From: Ruminococcaceae bacterium UBA1375
GTDB taxonomy: Bacteria > Bacillota > Clostridia > Oscillospirales > Ruminococcaceae
Direction: 5' to 3'
Assembly (NCBI GenBank): GCA_002305795.1
Contig: DBRF01000013.1
Location: forward strand, 33,027 to 97,026
DNA length: 64,000 bases
Part shown: positions 59,200 through 64,000 of the stretch, one piece after another
Position numbering within the stretch: position 1 is the stretch's first letter
Layout of the letters: every line of letters begins with the position of its first letter
The notes under the pieces: model-generated
The model's database searches: none
What the model was told of the DNA's origin: nothing
What the model saw: the letters and a program-made list of their open reading frames with translations, nothing else
Position numbers and translations under genes: made by a program

Positions 59200-59898
59200 A
59201 TGCACTGGGCCGTCAGCGACGTCCATGGCTGTTATGAGCAGTACCGCACACTGCTGGAAAAAATCCATTTCTCCCCCTCCGACACCCTGTACTTTTTGGG
59301 GGATGCGGTGGACCGGGGTCCGGAGCCTATGAAGGTGGTGCTGGACCTGGCGAGCCGGGACAATGCGGTGCCTTTGCTGGGTAACCATGACTGGCTGGCC
59401 TGGCAGGTGCTGCGCCGGTTCGGGGAAACCATCGCCCAAGGCGGCTTGCCAAAAGGTACTCCGGAAGAGGTTGCCAAGTATTACTTTTGGCGGAAGCGGG
59501 GTGGGCAGACCACTATAGACAGCTACCGCCGGGCCGCCCCTTCCCAGCGGCAAATCATGCTGGAATATTTTGCCCGGTGTAAGCTGTGGCATCAAGTCCG
59601 AGTCGGCAAAACCTTGTACTGGATGGTTCACGCCGGGCTGGGGGATTACGCCCCGGAGCGGCCCCCGGCTTCCTACACTCCCCGGCAGCTTCTCATCCAA
59701 CGAGACGACTATACCTCCCCCTTGTCCCCGGATTTTACCCTCCTTTCCGGCCACACCCCCACCGCCGTCATCGACCCCGGCTGTGCCGGACGGATTTGGC
59801 AGGGCAACGGCAGGGTGGCCATCGACTGCGGCATTTCCCACGGGCTCACGTTGGGGGCTTACAGTTTAGAAAATGGACAGTGTGTCTATTTTCCATAA
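59200..59898 (+). CDS. Metallophosphoesterase (Ser/Thr phosphatase type)
   Basis: 232 residues of the calcineurin-like superfamily. Motifs: 'SDVHGCYEQY', 'FLGDAVDRGPEP', 'LLGNHDWLAW', and later 'HAGLG' and 'SGHTPT'. The set matches PrpA/B- and ApaH-like bacterial protein phosphatases. AAGGAG precedes ATG 59200, 23 bases after the HAD gene, so it might be the last gene of the thi transcript by read-through; its substrate is unknown. Confidence 0.88.
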   Translation: MHWAVSDVHGCYEQYRTLLEKIHFSPSDTLYFLGDAVDRGPEPMKVVLDLASRDNAVPLLGNHDWLAWQVLRRFGETIAQGGLPKGTPEEVAKYYFWRKRGGQTTIDSYRRAAPSQRQIMLEYFARCKLWHQVRVGKTLYWMVHAGLGDYAPERPPASYTPRQLLIQRDDYTSPLSPDFTLLSGHTPTAVIDPGCAGRIWQGNGRVAIDCGISHGLTLGAYSLENGQCVYFP

Positions 59899-59958
59899 TT
59901 CGTGTTGTTTTTACTGCAAAAAGGGGCGAATAAATTCCAATTTTTTCCAAATAAACCA

Positions 59959-59987
59959 TTGAATCCCAAGGAGAAATGTGTTATACT
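59959..59987 (+). promoter_or_regulatory. Promoter of the zinc-ribbon/nitroreductase unit
   Basis: TTGAAT, 17 bases, TATACT (59982-59987). Confidence 0.65.
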
Positions 59988-60031
59988 GGGTGTGTAATCG
60001 GAAACTTCCGTCAAAAGGAGAGGCCAACAAT

Positions 60032-60202
60032 ATGGCAAAACATTTTTATACCTGCCAAGAGCCGGACTGCGGTTTTGTGTTTGAACGATACGGAGAGGTG
60101 GCGGCTTGTCCCCGCTGCGGAAGGCGGAACCTGCGCCCGGCCACTCCCGAAGAACAACAAAAGTGCATCGAACAGCTCAGGCAGATTCACGGCAAGGTGT
60201 AA
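60032..60202 (+). CDS. Small zinc-ribbon protein
   Basis: 56 residues. Cys pairs 'CQEPDC' and 'CPRC' form a rubredoxin/zinc-ribbon-like site over the first 30 residues; the rest is a charged helix. Likely an iron or zinc binding protein; function unknown. ATG 60032 follows AGGAGAGG. It is 23 bases upstream of the nitroreductase gene, so an electron-transfer partnership is possible (inference). Confidence 0.75.
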   Translation: MAKHFYTCQEPDCGFVFERYGEVAACPRCGRRNLRPATPEEQQKCIEQLRQIHGKV

Positions 60203-60225
60203 CCGCTCCAAGGAGGGAATGTAAG

Positions 60226-60747
60226 ATGAACGCTACCATGGAAACAATTTTACATCGCCGCAGCATTCGCAGCTTTTTGGAAAAGCCCATCCCGAAACCG
60301 GTGCTGGAAGAGATTGTTCTGGCGGGGCAGTACGCCCCCAGCGCCATGAACCGGCAGAACTGGCACTTTACTGTGCTGCAAAATCAGGAGAAGATCCAGT
60401 CTTTGGCCAAAGCCATTGCCATAGAACTGGGCATGGGGGAGGAGTACTGCTTCTACCGTCCCGCCGCCCTGATTTTGGTCAGCGCACCGAAGGACAGCCA
60501 CAACGGCCTGGCCGACTGCGCCTGCGCCTTGGAAAATATCTTTTTGGCTGCCTGGAGCCTGGATGTGGGTTCGGTGTGGATCAACCAGCTCAAAGACATC
60601 TGTGACCGCCCCGCCATCCGGGCCAAGCTGGATGAGCTGGGGGTTCCCGCAGATCACCTGGTGGGCGGTATGGCGGCTTTGGGGTACTTTGAAACCGCCC
60701 CTGAAGCCAAACCTAGAGCGGAAGGCACCGTCACCTGGGTGGAGTAA
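60226..60747 (+). CDS. Nitroreductase family protein
   Basis: 173 residues, FMN-dependent nitroreductase fold. 'ILHRRSIRSFLEKPI' at the N-terminus contains the FMN phosphate-binding Arg pair, 'AGQYAPSAMNRQNWHF' the Ser/Asn flavin contacts, and 'GGMAALGYF' the C-terminal strand. Typical reductant is NAD(P)H; natural substrate unknown. AAGGAGGG precedes ATG 60226. Second gene after the zinc-ribbon protein. Confidence 0.9.
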   Translation: MNATMETILHRRSIRSFLEKPIPKPVLEEIVLAGQYAPSAMNRQNWHFTVLQNQEKIQSLAKAIAIELGMGEEYCFYRPAALILVSAPKDSHNGLADCACALENIFLAAWSLDVGSVWINQLKDICDRPAIRAKLDELGVPADHLVGGMAALGYFETAPEAKPRAEGTVTWVE

Positions 60748-60766
60748 CCAGAAAATAAGGAATGCA

Positions 60767-60797
60767 GGGCCTGCTTTTTACCAGCAGGCCTTGTTTC
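60767..60797 (+). terminator. Terminator after the nitroreductase gene
   Basis: GGGCCTGC/GCAGGCCT stem followed by TGTTTC. Confidence 0.65.
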
Positions 60798-60809
60798 AAA
60801 AGGAGAATT

Positions 60810-61550
60810 ATGATGGGTCAAAAGAAACGAATCGGCATCATCATTGCCGCTATTATTGTAGTCCTGCTTGCGGCAGGGGTCATTGGGTTCTTTTTGTGGC
60901 AGCAGTCACCTTCCTCTGCTCCGGTATCGGAGGATCAGACGTCTTCTGCGGTTTCTTCCCTGGAACCGGCTCAGGCGGTTTCGGAATCAGAAACCGGCAG
61001 CGGCGCTTCCTCCCCGGCGGAATCTGAGGCTGTGGTCTCCCAGCCGGTTCAAACACCGCCTACGGTGGAGGAAATCCAGCTTACCACCTATCAGGTTTCC
61101 CTGACGGTGGGGCAGCGGCAGATGCCCATCGTCACCATGCTTCCGGCCCAGGCCCCGGACAAAGGGGAAATCTGGACTTCGTCCGACCCGTCGGTGGCTA
61201 CAGTGTCGGAGCTGGGTTCCATCTATGGGGTGGCGGAGGGAAGCTGCACCGTGACGGTGACCAGTTCCGCCAACCCCGCAGTCAGCGCTCAGGTGGCGGT
61301 GACAGTCAGCCCGGCGCCTGCTTCGGCTCAGCCGGTGGAAGAAACCCCTGCATCCTCCGCAACATCTTCCGGCAGCGGGCTGGTTTATTACATCCAATCT
61401 CTCTACGGGGATTATTATTACCATCAAAATGATGACGGCACAATTTCCCTACGATATTTTGACGGACGGGAAGAAATTGTATCTCGGGAGACATTTGAGG
61501 AAATGGAAGAATCGTCAAAACCCTTTCCTCCCCCCTATGTCATTCGATAA
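60810..61550 (+). CDS. Membrane-anchored Big2-domain protein
   Basis: 246 residues. N-terminal basic anchor and one membrane helix (about 7-30), a Ser/Glu/Pro-rich external linker (31-85), a bacterial Ig-like 2 domain (about 90-175; 'EIWTSSDPSVATVSELG', 'VAEGSCTVTVTSS'), another Ser-rich linker and a short C-terminal part with 'YYIQSLYGDYYYHQNDDG'. Big2 domains mediate cell-surface adhesion or act as spacers. Start is the first of two adjacent ATG codons (60810) with AGGAG four bases before. Function not known. Confidence 0.8.
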   Translation: MMGQKKRIGIIIAAIIVVLLAAGVIGFFLWQQSPSSAPVSEDQTSSAVSSLEPAQAVSESETGSGASSPAESEAVVSQPVQTPPTVEEIQLTTYQVSLTVGQRQMPIVTMLPAQAPDKGEIWTSSDPSVATVSELGSIYGVAEGSCTVTVTSSANPAVSAQVAVTVSPAPASAQPVEETPASSATSSGSGLVYYIQSLYGDYYYHQNDDGTISLRYFDGREEIVSRETFEEMEESSKPFPPPYVIR

Positions 61551-61562
61551 AGGAGATATGGC

Positions 61563-61922
61563 ATGAAAAAAGTAAAAATCACCGTTCTGGAAACCACCTT
61601 AAACCGTGCCCTGGCAGAAGAATACGGGGTGGAGGGACTGAAAGCCTGTCCCATGATGAAACAGGGCCAGGTGTTTTACGCCGACTACGCCAAACCGGAA
61701 GGCTTCTGCGACGAGGCCTGGAAAGCCATCTATCAGTACGTCTTTGCCCTGGCTCACGGGGCGGGCGGCGACCTGTTTTATTACGGGGACTGGATTCGCA
61801 AACCCGGCGTGGCTATTGTCTGCTGTAATGACGGACTGCGCCCGGTTCTGTTTAAGCTGGAAGCCACCGACAAGCAGGCCCAGCTTGACTACACCCCGGT
61901 GGACCGCAGCGAGGAGGTCTGA
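61563..61922 (+). CDS. TIGR04076-type protein
   Basis: 119 residues. 'MKKVKITVLETTLNRALAEEY', 'KPEGFCDEAWKAIYQYV' and 'CCNDGLRPVLFKLEA' match the TIGR04076 family of anaerobes, of unknown function, in which conserved Cys residues suggest metal or redox chemistry. AAAGGAG precedes ATG 61563, 12 bases after the Big2 gene, so the two are probably cotranscribed. Confidence 0.85.
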   Translation: MKKVKITVLETTLNRALAEEYGVEGLKACPMMKQGQVFYADYAKPEGFCDEAWKAIYQYVFALAHGAGGDLFYYGDWIRKPGVAIVCCNDGLRPVLFKLEATDKQAQLDYTPVDRSEEV

Positions 61923-61937
61923 CCGGTCCCTGCCCGG

Positions 61938-62013
61938 TTGAATTTCTCCCTGAAATTTGGTATCATAAACACAAAGTGAGAAGCAGACTGTCTCTATCCG
62001 ACGGTCTGCTTTT
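61938..62013 (+). promoter_or_regulatory. Promoter and leader hairpin of the flavodoxin-like gene
   Basis: TTGAAT (61938-61943), 17 bases, TATCAT (61961-61966). The leader contains AGCAGAC...GTCTGCT (61982-62010) followed by TTTT, a possible attenuator. Confidence 0.6.
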
Positions 62014-62034
62014 CCCACGGAAAGGATGAAAGAC

Positions 62035-62652
62035 ATGAAGGTTTTATTAGTCAATGGAAGCTCCCGGAAAAACGGCTGCACCAATGTGGCTTTGCAGGAA
62101 GTAGCCAGAGCCTTGCAGGAAGATGGCATTGAGACGGAATTTTTCTTTGTGGGGAATCAGCCCCTGCCGGACTGCATCGCTTGCCATCAGTGCAGCAAAA
62201 CCGGGGAATGCGTGTTCCAGGACCGGGCCAATGAGCTGGCCAAAAAGGCGGCGGAGTGCGACGGGTTCGTGTTCGGCTCTCCGGTGTATTACGCCCATCC
62301 CAGTGCCCGTTTGATGGCAGTAATGGACCGTGCCTTCTACTCCTGCGGCAAGAACTTTTTCCAGAAACCGGCGGCGGCCGTCCTCAGCGCCCGGCGTGCC
62401 GGCACCACCGCTTCCATGGATGTGATCAATAAGTACTTTACCATTTGCTCCATGCCGGTGGTGTCCTCCACCTACTGGAACCATGTGTACGGTAGCCAAC
62501 CGGAGGATGTTCAGCAGGACAAAGAGGGATTGATGACCATGTATAACATCGGGAAAAACATGGCTTGGCTGTTAAAATGTCTGGATTTGGGCAAACAGCA
62601 GGGGATTCTCCCGCCGGAAAACCCCAAGGTGCTCACCAACTTTGCACGATAA
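62035..62652 (+). CDS. NADPH-dependent FMN reductase / flavodoxin-like iron-sulfur protein
   Basis: 205 residues. 'LLVNGSSRKNGCTNVAL' is the FMN phosphate loop, 'CIACHQCSKTGECVFQD' is the cluster-binding type insertion of iron-sulfur flavoproteins (three Cys in a CxxCxxC-type order), and 'FGSPVYYAHPSA' continues the flavodoxin fold. Members carry electrons between ferredoxin-like donors and small acceptors. ATG 62035 has GGAAAGG nine bases upstream; the ATG at 62026 is too close to the SD. Confidence 0.85.
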   Translation: MKVLLVNGSSRKNGCTNVALQEVARALQEDGIETEFFFVGNQPLPDCIACHQCSKTGECVFQDRANELAKKAAECDGFVFGSPVYYAHPSARLMAVMDRAFYSCGKNFFQKPAAAVLSARRAGTTASMDVINKYFTICSMPVVSSTYWNHVYGSQPEDVQQDKEGLMTMYNIGKNMAWLLKCLDLGKQQGILPPENPKVLTNFAR

Positions 62653-62667
62653 GGAAGGGACAATCCA

Positions 62668-62700
62668 ATGGCAAGAACCAAAGGCGGGGATAGCCGGTGA
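62668..62700 (+). CDS. Possible leader peptide of the MATE gene
   Basis: Ten codons reading MARTKGGDSR, with AAGGAAGGG SD at good spacing. Its stop TGA (62698-62700) overlaps the exporter's GTG start (62697) in a GTGA, so translation of the exporter is probably coupled to it. No biochemical evidence; an artefact of start choice is possible. Confidence 0.45.
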   Translation: MARTKGGDSR

Positions 62701-64000
62701 GAGCATTGTCCCGCCATAACCTGAAAAATTCCTATTCCATGACCCTGCTCCGCACCCTGGTGACCCTTTCCATCCCCACCATTGTGGAGGAGGTGCTGGC
62801 CACCCTGCTGCAATATGTGGACACCGCCATGGTGGGGCAGCTGGGGGAGCAGGCCACCGCTTCGGTGAGCATCACCACCACCGTCACCTGGCTGTTCAAC
62901 AGCATTCCCGGCGCCATCGGCACTGCGGTGCTGATTCTCATCTCCAAAGCCGACGGGGCGGGGGACCGGGAGCAGGTGAAAAAGCTCTCCCAGCAGGCCC
63001 TCTTTCTTTCCGTCATCTTTGGGGTGCTGCTGGGGGCGGCATCGGTGGGACTCAGCCCCTTTGTCCCCGCCTGGATGGGGGCGGAACCCGCCATTCAGCA
63101 GCAGGCATCCCAGTATTACTTTATCGTCAGCCTGCCCATGGTGTTCCGCTGCGCCAGCACCATTTTGGGAGCGGCCCTTCGGGCCATCCAGGATACCCGT
63201 ACCCCTATGCTCATCAGCGTGGCGGCCAACGGGCTGAATATTATCCTCAACTCCCTGCTGATTTACGCCGCCGGACTGGGGGTGGCCGGGGCGGCCATTG
63301 CCTCCGCCGTTTCCTACACCCTGTCCGGGATTTTGATGTTTGTGTTTTTCCGGAAAAAGGCGCAGTTTTCCTGGAAGTGGAAGAGCTTTTCAGTGGAGAA
63401 GGGGCTGTTAAAAGAGTGCTTTACCGTAGGCGCCCCGGTGCTGGGTACCAGCCTGGTGTCCTGCTTCGGCTATGTGGTGTTTGCCAGCCTGGTGTCCGGC
63501 ATGGGAACCACCGTCTTTGCGGCACACTCCATCGCCGTCACTGCCGAGACCATCTTTTATGTCCCCGGCTACGGCCTGCGCACCGCTACCTCCGCTCTCA
63601 TCGGCAACGCCAGGGGGGAGCGGGACTTGCGCAAGCTGAAAACGGTGGCGTGGCTCAGTGTACTGTTGACCCTGGCGCTGATGTGCATCAGCGGCCTGGC
63701 CCTCTTCCTTGGAGCCAACCCTCTGATGGGGCTGTTTTCCCCGGTGGAAGAGGTGGTGCAGCTGGGGGGAGAGATGCTCCAGCTGGTGGCCCTGTCCGAG
63801 CCTTTCTTCGGGCTGATGGTGGTGCTGGAAGGGGTGTTTTACGGCCTGGGCCGCACCCGGTACGCTTTTTTGGTGGAAACCATCGGCATGTGGGGGGTTC
63901 GCATCCTGTTCACCTTCCTCTGCGTCCAGGTATGGGGATTGGGCCTGCGGGAAGTGTGGTACTGCATGATCGCCGACAATGTCTGCAAAGCGATCCTGCT
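62697..64000 (+). CDS. MATE family efflux transporter (3' end outside window)
   Basis: At least 434 residues, cut at the right edge. Multidrug and toxin extrusion family: 'LVTLSIPTIVEEVL', 'QYVDTAMVGQLGEQATASV', 'MVFRCASTILGAALRAIQDTRTP'-type TM4-5 region here 'CASTILGAALRAIQD', 'NGLNIILNSLLI' and 'GYGLRTATSALIGNARG' in the second half. About eleven of twelve membrane helices lie in the window. Sodium- or proton-driven exporter, probably of drugs or metabolites. Start GTG 62697; an in-frame stop at 62691-62693 excludes longer versions. ATG 62739 is an alternative with no SD. Confidence 0.9.
   Translation, partial: MRALSRHNLKNSYSMTLLRTLVTLSIPTIVEEVLATLLQYVDTAMVGQLGEQATASVSITTTVTWLFNSIPGAIGTAVLILISKADGAGDREQVKKLSQQALFLSVIFGVLLGAASVGLSPFVPAWMGAEPAIQQQASQYYFIVSLPMVFRCASTILGAALRAIQDTRTPMLISVAANGLNIILNSLLIYAAGLGVAGAAIASAVSYTLSGILMFVFFRKKAQFSWKWKSFSVEKGLLKECFTVGAPVLGTSLVSCFGYVVFASLVSGMGTTVFAAHSIAVTAETIFYVPGYGLRTATSALIGNARGERDLRKLKTVAWLSVLLTLALMCISGLALFLGANPLMGLFSPVEEVVQLGGEMLQLVALSEPFFGLMVVLEGVFYGLGRTRYAFLVETIGMWGVRILFTFLCVQVWGLGLREVWYCMIADNVCKAIL

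Noticed and set aside
1..64000. CRISPR array, tRNA or rRNA genes, prophage or IS transposase
   Set aside because: No regularly spaced repeats, no tRNA-like cloverleaf with conserved T-loop outside coding regions, and no recombinase or transposase motif found.

Overview
The window reads as chromosomal DNA of a Gram-positive, fairly GC-rich anaerobe of the class Clostridia, probably an Oscillospirales/Ruminococcaceae-type gut bacterium (inference). Supporting evidence: Firmicutes-type gene sets (an L27 with a Prp-cleaved leader, Mini-RNase III, a lysine riboswitch on asd-dapA-dapB, a TPP riboswitch on thi genes, LexA boxes of the Bacillus type GAAC-N4-GTTC), many anaerobic enzymes (IorAB, ferredoxin-type proteins, a C_GCAxxG_C_C protein, biotin carboxyltransferases), dockerin-bearing secreted plant-polymer enzymes, and strong SD sequences with TTGACA-17-TATAAT promoters. 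No rRNA, tRNA, CRISPR array, prophage or transposase gene was seen.

Layout. 1-4.7 kb: rpmB, a flavin reductase, and a three-gene biotin carboxyltransferase operon (acyl-CoA carboxyltransferase, BCCP, pyruvate/oxaloacetate carboxyltransferase) whose composition matches a transcarboxylase. 4.8-9 kb: pyrB carrying a PyrI-like zinc tail, a small membrane protein behind a double LexA-box promoter, coaX, a 31-residue membrane microprotein behind a perfect consensus promoter, and a sigma-region-4-like gene pair with a LexA box. 9-12.7 kb: PAP2 phosphatase and a processive GT2, divergent from a frameshifted Wzz gene and a CpsD-type tyrosine kinase. 12.8-19.5 kb: a GH2 beta-galactosidase, then a response regulator, histidine kinase and HtrA protease operon. 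19.6-27.3 kb: NapH-like ferredoxin membrane protein, AlkD-like protein, rubredoxin/GltB-like oxidoreductase, iorAB, a second flavin reductase, uppP.

27.5-38 kb: an orphan dockerin fragment, queA-tgt-acyltransferase, the lysine-riboswitch operon asd-dapA-dapB, a CapA lipoprotein and a GT-C-like membrane protein. 38-42.3 kb: rplU-prp-rpmA, obg, mrnC, an antisense Asn/Gln/Thr-rich 59-residue gene, and an in-frame prfB. 42.4-53 kb: an arabinan-type locus with a GH127 protein divergent from a twin-GH43 dockerin protein, then two tandem dockerin proteins of transglutaminase type, one with its catalytic triad lost. 53-64 kb: small conserved genes, the TPP-riboswitch thi cluster (thiD, thiC, thiM, thiE, HAD phosphatase), a metallophosphatase, nitroreductase, a Big2-domain protein, a TIGR04076-type protein, a flavodoxin-like protein and a MATE exporter cut by the right edge.

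The most notable unexplained structure is a non-coding dispersed element of about 230 bp present three times in the same orientation (1-137 truncated, 34283-34509, 56786-57018). It has 15-bp imperfect terminal inverted repeats, several internal hairpins, and direct repeats of 7 bp or 30 bp exactly at its ends, as expected of a MITE; one copy splits the thi operon between thiC and thiM.
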